From the NCBI RefSeq assembly GCF_016591715.1, contig NZ_AP024109.1, positions 5,084,001-5,148,000 on the forward strand: DNA of 64,000 bases. Reading direction: 5' to 3'. The notes beneath the pieces are model-generated. The model worked only from the letters and a program-made list of their open reading frames with translations. It was not told the origin of the DNA and did not search any database. The translations under genes were made by a program, and so were the position numbers. Shown piece after piece: positions 16,544 through 25,001 of the stretch (position 1 is the first letter of the stretch; the number at the start of each line of letters is the position of its first letter). The DNA is from Mesorhizobium sp. J8. GTDB lineage: Bacteria > Pseudomonadota > Alphaproteobacteria > Rhizobiales > Rhizobiaceae.

Positions 16544-16562
16544 CGCCTGCAGGCCCTTCGCA

Positions 16563-17012
16563 TCACTGCCGCTCAGGATCGCTGGATGGCACGATGTCTT
16601 CGGGGATTTCCTGCCGCAAGCTCGGTCCCTTCGCCAGCCGCCTGCCAAGCGCGGAAACGAAAGCTTCATAGCGCTCGCTCGCCTTGGCCCGCGCTGCCTG
16701 GGCCATCGGCTCAGGCAAGGCCGGAGTGGTCGCAAGCCAGAAGCGGATGAATACCGCGTGGGTTTCAACCGAGATGCCGACGTCGCGCTCCAAGCGCGCA
16801 ATCCGGCGATCGATCCGGTCGAGACGTTTGGAGATCGCCGCCTCGCGTTGCGCGTCGGCATCCGGAGAGAGGAACGACGCGATCGCCGCTTCAGCAATGA
16901 GCGACTGCGGGCGATCGCGCCGGGCGGCATAGTCGACCAGCAAGGCCATCACGGCAGGGTCGAGATAGACAGAAATCTGGACCTTCTTCTTTCTTGCTGT
17001 CATGACCTTCAC
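16563..17012 (-). CDS. CopG-family ribbon-helix-helix protein of the tra operon
   Basis: 149 residues. The N-terminal KVQISVYLDPAVMALLVDYAARRDRPQSLIAEAAI is a ribbon-helix-helix domain. The rest is helical and ends with an ERYEAFVSALGRRLAKGPSLRQEI segment typical of the protein found between traG and trbB. The GTG at 17012 overlaps the traG stop; ATG 17003 is an alternative. In related elements trbB follows directly. Here cargo on the opposite strand follows instead. A degraded copy of its C-terminus lies at 20897-21188. Confidence 0.85.
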   Translation of the reverse strand: MKVMTARKKKVQISVYLDPAVMALLVDYAARRDRPQSLIAEAAIASFLSPDADAQREAAISKRLDRIDRRIARLERDVGISVETHAVFIRFWLATTPALPEPMAQAARAKASERYEAFVSALGRRLAKGPSLRQEIPEDIVPSSDPERQ

Positions 17013-18991
17013 AGCTCCATGCCGTCGTCCGGGTCGAGCGCGATCTGACGTGCCACGCCCCGAACAAGGCGAGCCATCCGGCTGCTCTTCGCAGCGAGAT
17101 CATCCGTCTCGTCAGGCGCTTCGAGCTCGAATTCGTTGACGGACGGCAGCTCGGCAGCCGGGAGAAGAGGATCGAGCTCGGGCTGACGTCGCAATTCGGA
17201 CTCGGTCGAGGAGTCCGGGACTTTCGCCAGGGCAGTTGCGGCTGCCATCCCGGGTGGCGGAGCCGGCAACGGAAGCGCTGTCCAATCGTCGGGCTCCGCC
17301 TCGGCTCGAGTCGTGACAGCCGGTGGCGGCATGATGCGCTCCCGCAACCGCGGGTCTTCGAAATAGCGCGCCTTCTTCGCCCGGATCGGCGGCGTGCCCG
17401 CCAGCATGACGATCTCGTCGCCGGTCGGCAGTTGCATGATCTCGCCGGGCGTCAGCAACGGTCGCGCCGTCTCCGAGCGCGAAACCATGAGATGACCGAG
17501 CCAGGGCGAGAGGCGGTGACCGGCATAGTTCTTCATAGCCTTCAGCTCGGTCGCGGTGCCCAGGGCATCGGAGACGCGCTTGGCGGTGCGCTCGTCATTG
17601 GTCGCGAAGCTGACCCGTACATGACAGTTGTCCAGAATGGAATTATTCGGGCCGTAGGCCTTCTCGATCTGGTTGAGCGACTGCGCGATGAGGAAGCTTT
17701 TCAAGCCATAGCCGGCCATGAACGCGAGTGCGGATTCGAAGAAGTCGAGGCGTCCCAGCGCCGGGAACTCGTCCAGCATCAGGAGCAATCGATGGCGATC
17801 CGTCCTGGCCTGCAGATCCTCGGTCAGACGGCGGCCGATCTGGTTGAGGATGAGACGGATCAGCGGCTTGGTGCGGCTGATGTCGGAGGGCGGCACGACG
17901 AGATAGAGCGTCGCCGGACGAGGATCGGCGACCAGGTCGGCGATGCGCCAGCCGCATGCGCGCGTCACCTCCGCCACCACCGGATCGCGGTAGAGCCCAA
18001 GAAAGGACATCGCGGTCGAGAGCACGCCGGAGCGTTCGTTGTCGGACTTGTTCAACAACTCACGGGCGGCGCTGGCGATGACCGGGTGCGGACCGCCCTC
18101 CCCCAGATGCGGCGTCGTCATCATCGCGGCCAGGGTCGATTCGATCGGCCGCTTCGGATCGGACAGGAAGGCAGCGACGCCGGCAAGCGTCTTGTCCGGT
18201 CCGGCATAGAGCACATGCAGGATCGCGCCGACCAGGAGCGCGTGGCTCGTCTTTTCCCAATGGTTGCGCCGTTCAAGCGAGCCTTCGGGGTCGACCAGGA
18301 TGTCGGCGATGTTTTGCACATCGCGGACTTCCCATTCACCGCGGCGAACCTCGAGCAAGGGATTGTATGCATCCGATCTTGCATTGGTCGGATCGAACAG
18401 CAGCACCCGGCCGTGGCGAGCGCGGAAGCCTGCGGTCAGACCCCAGTTCTCGCCCTTGATGTCATGGACGATCGCCGAGCCTGGCCAAGTCAGCAGCGAC
18501 GGCACTACGAGCCCGACACCCTTTCCCGAACGCGTCGGCGCAAAGCAAAGCACATGCTCCGGCCCGTCGTGGCGCAGATAATGAGTTCCATAGCGCCCCA
18601 GCACCACGCCGTCCGGGGCAAGCAGGCCTGCCGCCTGCACCTCGCTTCTTTCGGCCCAGCGCGCGGAGCCATAGGTCGCAACCTCCCTCGCCTCGCGGGC
18701 ACGCCACAGCGACATGCCGATTGCTACGGCGATCGCGATGAAGCCGCCCGAGGCGGCGATCAGACCGCCGCGCGCGAAGATGGCCGGTGCGTAGCCGTCG
18801 TAGAAATACCACCACCAGAAGATGGCGGGCGGATAATAGACTGGCATGCCGCCAATGACGAACCAAGGCGCTCCCAGCCGTTGCTGATAGCCTAGCTGCC
18901 AGGCGGACCATTGCGTCGAGGCCCAGATCGTGAGGAGCACGATCAGGAAGACGACGACGATCTGTCCCCAAAGGACTTTCGTTCCCGACAT
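17009..18991 (-). CDS. traG: TraG/VirD4 type IV coupling protein
   Basis: 660 residues; a hexameric inner-membrane ATPase linking the relaxosome to the mating pore. Two N-terminal membrane segments (about residues 8-25 and 77-95) flank a short periplasmic part rich in Trp/Tyr. Walker A is APTRSGKGVG (residues 151-160), and Walker B is LLLMLDEFPALGRLD. The coupling-protein segments HDIKGENW and SFATNDERTAKRVSDALG are present. ATG 18991 has AGGAGAA 5 nt upstream. The copG gene overlaps the stop. Immediately upstream on the other strand sits a hipBA module that separates traG from the relaxase gene. Confidence 0.95.
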   Translation of the reverse strand: MSGTKVLWGQIVVVFLIVLLTIWASTQWSAWQLGYQQRLGAPWFVIGGMPVYYPPAIFWWWYFYDGYAPAIFARGGLIAASGGFIAIAVAIGMSLWRAREAREVATYGSARWAERSEVQAAGLLAPDGVVLGRYGTHYLRHDGPEHVLCFAPTRSGKGVGLVVPSLLTWPGSAIVHDIKGENWGLTAGFRARHGRVLLFDPTNARSDAYNPLLEVRRGEWEVRDVQNIADILVDPEGSLERRNHWEKTSHALLVGAILHVLYAGPDKTLAGVAAFLSDPKRPIESTLAAMMTTPHLGEGGPHPVIASAARELLNKSDNERSGVLSTAMSFLGLYRDPVVAEVTRACGWRIADLVADPRPATLYLVVPPSDISRTKPLIRLILNQIGRRLTEDLQARTDRHRLLLMLDEFPALGRLDFFESALAFMAGYGLKSFLIAQSLNQIEKAYGPNNSILDNCHVRVSFATNDERTAKRVSDALGTATELKAMKNYAGHRLSPWLGHLMVSRSETARPLLTPGEIMQLPTGDEIVMLAGTPPIRAKKARYFEDPRLRERIMPPPAVTTRAEAEPDDWTALPLPAPPPGMAAATALAKVPDSSTESELRRQPELDPLLPAAELPSVNEFELEAPDETDDLAAKSSRMARLVRGVARQIALDPDDGMEL

Positions 18992-19143
18992 TCGCTTCTC
19001 CTCGTGCCGAGAGTTCGCCAAGGCAGATGCGAGATGCAACCGCCGGCTCGCGTCTATCGCGTCGCGTCGTACTGCCGGCAAGGAAGACAGGGAATAGGGA
19101 AGCCCAAGAGCGCCTCCTCGACTGCGGGTTTGAGGCAGGCATC

Positions 19144-19240
19144 ATACGCGATCGCGTATATCCAACTTCTATACGCGTTTGCGTATACTGCATATTTATA
19201 CGCGATCACGTATATTGCAAATCCATACGCGATCGCGTAT
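19144..19240. promoter_or_regulatory. Four 16-bp palindromic operators with exact 27-bp spacing (hipBA promoter)
   Basis: ATACGCGATCGCGTAT occurs at 19144-19159 and 19225-19240, with variants ATACGCGTTTGCGTAT at 19171-19186 and ATACGCGATCACGTAT at 19198-19213. The starts are exactly 27 bp apart. Each unit is a palindrome plus a 10-11-bp AT-richer spacer. They directly precede hipB (ATG 19261), so they are the expected HipB/HipA autoregulatory sites. Confidence 0.85.
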
Positions 19241-19260
19241 ACACGCTCTAGGAGACTATC

Positions 19261-19515
19261 ATGACCGACCAGATCGCTCGCAACGAAAAGCAACTCGGCG
19301 CCATTCTGCGACGCGCCCGCAGGCAAGCCGATCTCACGCAAGAGATGCTTGGCAGCCGGATCCACCTGCGTCAGGCCACCGTGTCCCGCCTTGAAGCCGG
19401 CGAGCCGGCAGTGCAGCTCAGTACGTTGATGGCTGCGCTCTCCGCCCTCGACCTTGAACTCGTCGTTCGCCCGCGCAGCAAAAGCAGCGCGACCGACATC
19501 GCGGACTTGTTCTGA
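19261..19515 (+). CDS. hipB: HipB-like antitoxin / Xre regulator
   Basis: 84 residues with one Xre-type helix-turn-helix (AILRRARRQADLTQEMLGSR, then IHLRQATVSRLEAGEPAVQLSTL with family spacing). The C-terminal end LVVRPRSKSSATDIADLF matches HipB-type tails. It should neutralise HipA and repress the operon through the four operators just upstream. RBS GGAG precedes the ATG. Its TGA overlaps the hipA ATG (TGATG). The pair is in the opposite direction to the flanking tra genes, consistent with an inserted module that may stabilise the element. Confidence 0.87.
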   Translation: MTDQIARNEKQLGAILRRARRQADLTQEMLGSRIHLRQATVSRLEAGEPAVQLSTLMAALSALDLELVVRPRSKSSATDIADLF

Positions 19516-20825
19516 TGGCGCGGCGGCCGGCTCACACGCCGCTCAATGTCTTCGTGAACGGTCGGCTGGTGGGCGTGCTGCGCAGGCAATCCACCGGCGC
19601 CGTGGACTTTCAATATGCCCGCGAATGGCTGGACTGGCACGCTACCTTCCCTGTCTCGCTTTCGCTTCCCTTGCGGGAGGACCGCTATATCGGCGCGCCT
19701 GTAGTCAATGTCTTCGACAACCTGCTTCCCGACAATGACGCCATCCGCAAGCGTATTGCCGAACGCGTCGGCGCGGATGGGACCGACGCCTACAGCATGC
19801 TTGCCGCCGTCGGCCATGACTGCGTCGGCGCATTGCAATTCCTGCCTGATGGCGCCGATCCCGGCAGTCCTGGTAGCAGCGAAGGCAAGCCGGTCAGCAA
19901 AAAGGATATCGCCGGGATGATCGCAAACCTCGCTGTCGCCCCGCTTGGCCTCGGCGAGGATGAGGATTTCCGCATCTCGATCGCCGGCGCCCAGGAAAAG
20001 ACGGCGCTGCTACGCAAGGACGGACGCTGGTACAAGCCGGTCGGCACGGCGGCGACCACCCACATCCTGAAACCGCAGATCGGCAGGTTGCCGAACGGCA
20101 TCGATCTCTCCAACAGCGTTGAGAATGAATATCTGTGCCTTAAGCTGATCGACGCGTTCGGCGTTCCCGCCGCCAGAACTGAGATCGCCCACTTCGGGGA
20201 GCGCCGTACGCTGATCGTCGAGCGGTTCGACCGGTTGTGGGCCAGGGACGGCCGTCTCCTGCGCCTACCACAGGAGGATATGTGTCAAGCACTGTCGGTC
20301 CCGCCGACACGCAAGTACCAGTCAGAGGGCGGTCCCGGCATGCCGTCGATCATCGAGCTTCTAAAGGGCAGCGACAGGCCCGAAGAGGACATCTCGCTGT
20401 TTTTGCGTGCTTGCATAATATTCTGGCTCATTGGCGCGACCGACGGCCACGCCAAGAATTTCAGCATTTTTCTCGGGCCCGGCGGGCGGTTTCGGATGAC
20501 GCCGCTCTACGACGTGCTGACCGCGCAGCCCAGCCTTGATGCTGGCCAAATCCCTCGCAAGAAATTCAAGCTGGCTATGTCTGCCGGCAAGAGCCGGCAT
20601 TATTCCATACATGAGATCGTGCCCCGCCATTTCATGCAGACCGCTGACATTTCCGGCGTTGGAATGTCCCTGATGCGCAAGATTTTCGAAGAGATCTCCG
20701 CAAATGCCGAGCGGTGGACCGAGGCCGTGATTTCGTCGTTGCCACGTCACTTTCCCGCGCAGCTCGTCGAGTCGGTCAGATCTGCGATAATCAGGCGCGC
20801 GGCAATTCTCGCCGAGGCACGCTGA
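19515..20825 (+). CDS. hipA: HipA-type serine/threonine kinase toxin
   Basis: 436 residues. The N-terminal region (FVNGRLVGVLRRQ, VVNVFDNLLPDND) is the HipA N-1 domain. The kinase domain shows ISIAGAQEKTALL (glycine-rich/activation region), THILKP (ATP lysine), ERFDR, QEDMCQALSVPPTRKYQ and the catalytic loop GATDGHAKNFSI near residue 306, then LYDVLTA. All catalytic elements look intact. E. coli HipA phosphorylates glutamyl-tRNA synthetase and produces persistence; other family members have different targets. It is coupled to hipB by an ATG/TGA overlap. Probable role: addiction module for the mobile element. Confidence 0.93.
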   Translation: MARRPAHTPLNVFVNGRLVGVLRRQSTGAVDFQYAREWLDWHATFPVSLSLPLREDRYIGAPVVNVFDNLLPDNDAIRKRIAERVGADGTDAYSMLAAVGHDCVGALQFLPDGADPGSPGSSEGKPVSKKDIAGMIANLAVAPLGLGEDEDFRISIAGAQEKTALLRKDGRWYKPVGTAATTHILKPQIGRLPNGIDLSNSVENEYLCLKLIDAFGVPAARTEIAHFGERRTLIVERFDRLWARDGRLLRLPQEDMCQALSVPPTRKYQSEGGPGMPSIIELLKGSDRPEEDISLFLRACIIFWLIGATDGHAKNFSIFLGPGGRFRMTPLYDVLTAQPSLDAGQIPRKKFKLAMSAGKSRHYSIHEIVPRHFMQTADISGVGMSLMRKIFEEISANAERWTEAVISSLPRHFPAQLVESVRSAIIRRAAILAEAR

Positions 20826-20896
20826 TCAAGCCTAGAGAGCGGCCCGACAAGGGCCACCAAACCAGACATTCAATATCGACATCCCCTGCGGCGCAG

Positions 20897-21188
20897 CTAC
20901 GACTGCCGGTTCTCGGTACACCGGATCGTATCTTCCGAAATCTCCTGCCGCAGCTTCGCGCCTTTCGCCAGGCCGTCGCGCCGTGACGAAGGCCTCGTAG
21001 CGTTCGCCGGCCTCCTGCTCGCGCAGACGCATAAGTTGACGGGCAAGCCGGCGCGATCGACCAGCGCGGCCCGAGGTGCGGCGAACGCCAAGCCTCCCTG
21101 CCGCGATTCTGTTGTCGTCCAAGTCGTCAGCGCCACGGCTCAGGAAAACCGTGAGGATCTGCTCCCAAAGGGCTTTCGCGACGGACAT
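20897..21188 (-). pseudogene. traG-copG deletion scar
   Basis: The minus-strand frame starting at 21188 reads MSVAKALWEQILTVFL, which matches the first 16 residues of TraG (MSGTKVLWGQIVVVFL) and has the same kind of leader. After about 25 codons the match is lost. Further on comes REQEAGERYEAFVTA, then in another frame GLAKGAKLRQEISED, ending at 20897. These match the C-terminal end of the intact CopG protein. So the traG start has been joined to the copG end, with a frameshift, and nearly all of both genes is lost. It directly follows the relaxase gene, the usual traG position. Confidence 0.75.
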
Positions 21189-21211
21189 GGCAGGATCCAT
21201 CCTTTCAGCTG

Positions 21212-22945
21212 CTAGAGACCTAGCCCGCGCTTGCGGGCAAAGCTCCAATCGACACCGCCGTCGCCGCGGGTGCTGCCGCTGACATGCTGGCCGAGGTGCT
21301 TTTCGAGCGAAGGCGTCCAGGGCACGAGCTGGAATCCGAGGCCATCATCGATCATCGCGAAGCGGCCGGACGCAAGCGCAAAGCGCTGGCTGTAGGTACC
21401 GGACACGGATTCGCCAGGTGCGGCACGGTTGAACGAACGGCCGGATTGGGCCGCGATCCTGCCGCCCAGCGCCTCGAGCTCCCTTCGGCGCAGCGTGTCC
21501 ATCAAGTTGCCGGCAAACACGGTCCCACCCGGCTGCCGCTCCGCCAGCCCCAGGCCGACCAGATGCTCGACGCGCCGATCGAGCGCCTGGCGCACCTCGG
21601 CGCCGAAGCCGCCATCGGAAAGAGCCGCCGCAGGACGGGCAAGCGCCTGCCGGTCGAGCCAGGTCGCCCCCTCCGCAACCACCTGTCTGTCGATGTCGAG
21701 GTCGGAGCGCACGGCAAGCGCCAGCCGCCGCCGACCCTGAGCGTCCTCGAATGTGCGCAGTTCGACGATTGCGCCTGGTGCGGCGTCGCCCGCCGCCTCG
21801 AGATCGGCCAGCCGCACGTGATGACAACGGCCATCGACACCATCGATGATTGCATAGGCACTGCCCCTCAGTTCGTCATCCAGTCCGCGCTCGATGAAAC
21901 GGCCGCTAATCCTCTCGATGGTCTCTGCGGCCAGCACATAGCTGGCGCTCGCGCGTTCGATGTCGCGGGCCGAGAATGCGCGATGCAGGCGTTTGATGAT
22001 ATCGGCGCGCTCACCCATCTGGCGCAGCGTCGCCTCGGCTCTCTCGCTGACGATCCATTGGCCAGGACCGAGTTGTTCGGCAAGGCCCAGCATTTCCAGC
22101 CGGCGCAGCCGCCCGATCTTTGAAGCCATGAATTCGTCAGGCTGGCGATGAGCACGTGGCGCGAGATCGATGAAACCGTTCTCGCCTGCGTCGCGGAGCA
22201 ACTGGCGGTCGAGCCCGGTCCACCGCTCGGCCTCGACCTGGCGCTCGACATGCCGGCGGATCTCAGGTTCCGACCGGGGGCCAAGCTCCTGCGTGACGAG
22301 CTCGCTGGCGCGATCGCGCATGCCGCGGCTGATGTAATCGCGCGAGATCACCAGGTCCTGCCCGTCGTCGGCCCGGCCGCGCAGGATGACGTGGACATGC
22401 GGATTGTCGGTGTTCCAATGATCGACCGCAATCCAGTCGAGCGACGTGCCGAGATCCTTCTGCACGCGATCCATGAGAGCACGGGTGAAGGATTTCAGGT
22501 CGGCCATCTCGCCGGCATCATCGGGCGAGACGATGAAGCGGAAATGATGTCGGTCATCCTTGCAGCGATCGACGAAATCCGCGGTCGACGCATCGTCGAC
22601 CTCCGGTCCGAACATGCGGGCTCTCGCGTCGTCGCGTGCGACCCCCTCGCGGCGCAGATAGTTGAGGTGGGTCGCCATTGGCGCGCCGCGTTTCGAATGG
22701 CGAACCACGCGCGTCTTGATCGTCGCTAGGCGGGAGCGCCCGGTGAGGAATCGATTGGCTTGAAGGCTCGCTGCCCTGCCGCGTCCGAACTGCGAGCGCC
22801 TGCCTGTCCCGATCCGGCCCGAGCGCGACACGCCACCGGCCTTTTGCGCCGCCGCAAGCGCCTGGGCGATGAAGGGCCGCGACGATTGGGCTCTGGTCGA
22901 GCGAATGCGGCCCGGACGGATACGGAACTCGTGCTCATCAGACAC
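21212..22945 (-). CDS. Relaxase (VirD2/RlxS-like, DUF3363)
   Basis: 577 residues; nicks the transfer origin and pilots the strand. A basic Arg-rich N-terminus is followed by MATHLNYLRREGV, then the metal-binding histidines HHFRFIVSPDD and DHWNTDNPHVHVILRG, the HUH three-His motif. The DUF3363 region follows (ISRGMRDRASELVTQELGPR). The candidate catalytic Tyr is that of HLNYLRREG. GTG 22945 (VSDEHEFRIRPGR) was chosen for its GAGGG leader; another GTG at 22960 is possible. It is followed by the traG-copG scar and preceded by inverted repeats that could be oriT. Confidence 0.9.
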   Translation of the reverse strand: MSDEHEFRIRPGRIRSTRAQSSRPFIAQALAAAQKAGGVSRSGRIGTGRRSQFGRGRAASLQANRFLTGRSRLATIKTRVVRHSKRGAPMATHLNYLRREGVARDDARARMFGPEVDDASTADFVDRCKDDRHHFRFIVSPDDAGEMADLKSFTRALMDRVQKDLGTSLDWIAVDHWNTDNPHVHVILRGRADDGQDLVISRDYISRGMRDRASELVTQELGPRSEPEIRRHVERQVEAERWTGLDRQLLRDAGENGFIDLAPRAHRQPDEFMASKIGRLRRLEMLGLAEQLGPGQWIVSERAEATLRQMGERADIIKRLHRAFSARDIERASASYVLAAETIERISGRFIERGLDDELRGSAYAIIDGVDGRCHHVRLADLEAAGDAAPGAIVELRTFEDAQGRRRLALAVRSDLDIDRQVVAEGATWLDRQALARPAAALSDGGFGAEVRQALDRRVEHLVGLGLAERQPGGTVFAGNLMDTLRRRELEALGGRIAAQSGRSFNRAAPGESVSGTYSQRFALASGRFAMIDDGLGFQLVPWTPSLEKHLGQHVSGSTRGDGGVDWSFARKRGLGL

Positions 22946-23110
22946 GGCACACGCCCTCACCTTGCCATAAGTACAGCGAATACAGCGGCTTGCCTGTTCT
23001 CAGCACATTGCGCCGTGGCGCTGCAATGTGCGGGAAGCGGTAAAAAACCCAGCAAATACAACGAGCCGACCGCAGCACAATGTGCGCCCTTTTATCTTGC
23101 CGTCCCTCGG
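22946..23110. other. Candidate oriT region upstream of the relaxase gene
   Basis: CACATTGC (23004-23011) and GCAATGTG (23023-23030) form a perfect 8-bp inverted repeat around a GC-rich centre that can pair further (GCC/GGC). A related CACAATGTGCGCC follows at about 23076-23090. RlxS-type elements carry oriT next to the relaxase gene. The nic site cannot be assigned from sequence alone. Confidence 0.4.
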
Positions 23111-23201
23111 TTGTTGGCGTAACCGTCTGGTCCCTGCACATATTTGAAGTAGCGCATGCTCGCGTCATGTCGGGTTCCTTCGGTTTGTGGAGGACATTCG
23201 G

Positions 23202-23399
23202 ATGGCGCCTCGCCGCAACTGGGCCAAGGCCAAGAGCCTCTACCGGTCGTTGCAGGTCGCTAGCTGGCTCGGCAGCAGTGTGAGCGCGCAGGAATTCTGC
23301 CGCCAGCGCCAACTCTCGGTCAGGACGTTCGATCCGTCGATTGACCATCTGGCGAGCAGCGAAGACCCCCGTAAACGCGCGCCGGCTCTCGCCGAATGA
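23202..23399 (+). CDS. Small helix-turn-helix-like protein, possible transposase accessory
   Basis: 65 residues, starting MAPRRNWAKAKSLYRSL, with GGAGG 8 nt before the ATG. The segment SAQEFCRQRQLSVRTF resembles the helix-turn-helix of IS66-type accessory proteins and related recombinase-associated proteins (EFCRQ-x-LSVRTFYRW). The expected YRW reads DPS here, so it may be degraded. No transposase or terminal repeats were seen beside it. Confidence 0.4.
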   Translation: MAPRRNWAKAKSLYRSLQVASWLGSSVSAQEFCRQRQLSVRTFDPSIDHLASSEDPRKRAPALAE

Positions 23400-23489
23400 T
23401 GAGGATTGGACAACTCACAATGGCGGTGGTCGTATGTTGTTGCGACCCCGGTGGATGGTTCATAGTTGCAGCGTGATGGGGATAAACAG

Positions 23490-23699
23490 ATGACCCAGTC
23501 TTCCGCAAACGGAGCAGAGACAAGACTGCTTGCCGAGGCCATTGCCGCGCTTCGTGAGTTGACGTCTCGGGCGCGAGAAACGCACGACCGATCGTTCGAC
23601 GATGGCCATTCCGCCGATTCATGGCAGAGCGATGAGCTGCGTGCCGCGATAGAGCGTGCTGAGGCAGTAATCGCCAAATCGGAGGCTCCCCGAGAATAG
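23490..23699 (+). CDS. Small hypothetical protein
   Basis: 69 residues, Ala/Glu-rich and predicted largely helical (TRLLAEAIAALRELTSRARE, then SDELRAAIERAEAVIAKSEA). No known domain. It stands alone between the relaxase upstream region and the transglycosylase gene; no clear Shine-Dalgarno beyond GGGGAT. Confidence 0.4.
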   Translation: MTQSSANGAETRLLAEAIAALRELTSRARETHDRSFDDGHSADSWQSDELRAAIERAEAVIAKSEAPRE

Positions 23700-23864
23700 C
23701 AGGCTGCGTCGAAAGTCTGCTTCATTGAACCTGCAAACTCGGGATTCATGTCAAGCCTGACCTGACGTGCAGCGGCCGAACGCTTACTTGTTGCCCCGTG
23801 TCCCATGCGCAGCAAAGGCTGCGACGTCCGACGAGAGGCCAGGCGCGATGTGACGGAGACTTCG

Positions 23865-24641
23865 TCATCGCCGCCGTATCCGCAGGTCGGACCCAGTGAA
23901 CAGTTGCCGCGGCTGCGAACCGGCCGCGAAAAGTTTGCGCGCCAACGGCGACGACGAAACCTCGGCGGAAGCGTGTTCTCCGGACGAAAGACCGGAATCG
24001 GCCAACGACCTGGACCGCACTGTGAACAGCGGCGCGGCCTTCCAGGTGACGGCCTTGTCATTGGCGGCGGTGAGCGCGCCGGTCGCATCACCGCCGCCCG
24101 ACAAAGGGCGAAGCTTCGCGACATAGGCGCGCGTTTCGGCCGGCAGCGGGCGGCCCCTCAACGAGGCTTCATAGCGCCCCGGCCCCGCATTGTAGGCGGC
24201 GAGAAAACCCGGTGAACCGTATCGATCATAGAGCTCGCGAAGATAGGCAGCGCCGGCAAGAATGTTGTCGTGCGGATCATAGGGGTCGCGGCCAAGTTGA
24301 TGACGAAGACGCAGCTCGGCCCAGGTTTCGGGCATGATCTGCATCAGTCCCATAGCACCCTTTCGCGACACGGCGCGCGGGTCGCGGGCGCTCTCGAGGT
24401 GCATGACCGCGCGTATCCAGAGCTGAGGAAGGCGGAAGCGACGCGACGCCTCGACGATATGTGCCGCGTATGGATCGTCGGCGGATTTGCGGGAGATAGG
24501 CGCGGATTGTGCGGCGGCTCCCGTGATCGCGTGACAGAGGATCAGCATGCCAGCGACGAGCCGACGTGCTTGCCTCCAACCAGACAACCAGGTGACGGGG
24601 CGGCGTTCGCGCGCACGGCTCGGCGCCGACGGCCCACTCAT
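23865..24641 (-). CDS. Lytic transglycosylase of the conjugation system
   Basis: 258 residues from ATG 24641, which overlaps the DUF736 stop (ATGA). A hydrophobic N-terminal segment (RLVAGMLILCHAITGAAAQ) is a signal peptide. The SLT domain shows the catalytic Glu in AVMHLESARDPRAVS, then KGAMGLMQIMPETWAEL and FLAAYNAGPGRYEASL. Such enzymes open the peptidoglycan for pilus assembly (VirB1/TrbN role). The C-terminal 60 residues are low-complexity and may be a linker. It is the last gene of a DUF2840-traF-DUF736-transglycosylase operon. Confidence 0.9.
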   Translation of the reverse strand: MSGPSAPSRARERRPVTWLSGWRQARRLVAGMLILCHAITGAAAQSAPISRKSADDPYAAHIVEASRRFRLPQLWIRAVMHLESARDPRAVSRKGAMGLMQIMPETWAELRLRHQLGRDPYDPHDNILAGAAYLRELYDRYGSPGFLAAYNAGPGRYEASLRGRPLPAETRAYVAKLRPLSGGGDATGALTAANDKAVTWKAAPLFTVRSRSLADSGLSSGEHASAEVSSSPLARKLFAAGSQPRQLFTGSDLRIRRR

Positions 24642-24967
24642 CGAGCGCGCTCCGGCCGCCATTTCGGCCGGATCCAGCGCAGCGACCAGGAACCGTCGTC
24701 CGATCGGAAGAGACCGGCGCGAAAGCGCCGGCCAAACAGCGGATCCTCCAGCCGGCACGACAGATAGTCGCCAGCCGTCTGCCCGGTTTCCTTCCAGGCT
24801 GCGCCGACCTCGGGGCCGCTGCCATCGCCGATGTGGATGCGAAAATCCGGCGCGTTGCCGCCGGACGTCCTGATCGGGACAAGCATCAGTTCGACGTCCA
24901 CGAGCAGAGTTCGAATGCGCCCGGAGTAACCGGATTCTGTTTCCTTGAAGACGCCGATTTCGGCCAT
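24638..24967 (-). CDS. DUF736 family protein (divergent copy)
   Basis: 109 residues starting MAEIGVFKETESGYSG with GGAAGGAGA upstream. The family pattern (IGVFKE...YSGRIRTL, RTSGGNAPDFRIHIGD, EVGAAWKET, YLSCRLEDPLF) is clear. DUF736 proteins are near-universal companions of alphaproteobacterial conjugative elements and have no established function. This copy is much more divergent than the two near-identical copies at 27682 and 34945. Its stop overlaps the transglycosylase ATG. Confidence 0.85.
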   Translation of the reverse strand: MAEIGVFKETESGYSGRIRTLLVDVELMLVPIRTSGGNAPDFRIHIGDGSGPEVGAAWKETGQTAGDYLSCRLEDPLFGRRFRAGLFRSDDGSWSLRWIRPKWRPERAR

Positions 24968-25001
24968 GGTCTGTCTCCTTCCCTGTTGGCTGGGCTGAAT
25001 T

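Noticed and set aside
19144..19240. Repeats as a CRISPR array
   Set aside because: The units are 16-bp palindromes with 11-bp spacers, far too short, and they precede hipB; they are operators.
23202..23399. An IS66-type insertion sequence
   Set aside because: Only a short helix-turn-helix-like protein is present; no transposase gene or terminal inverted repeats were found nearby.
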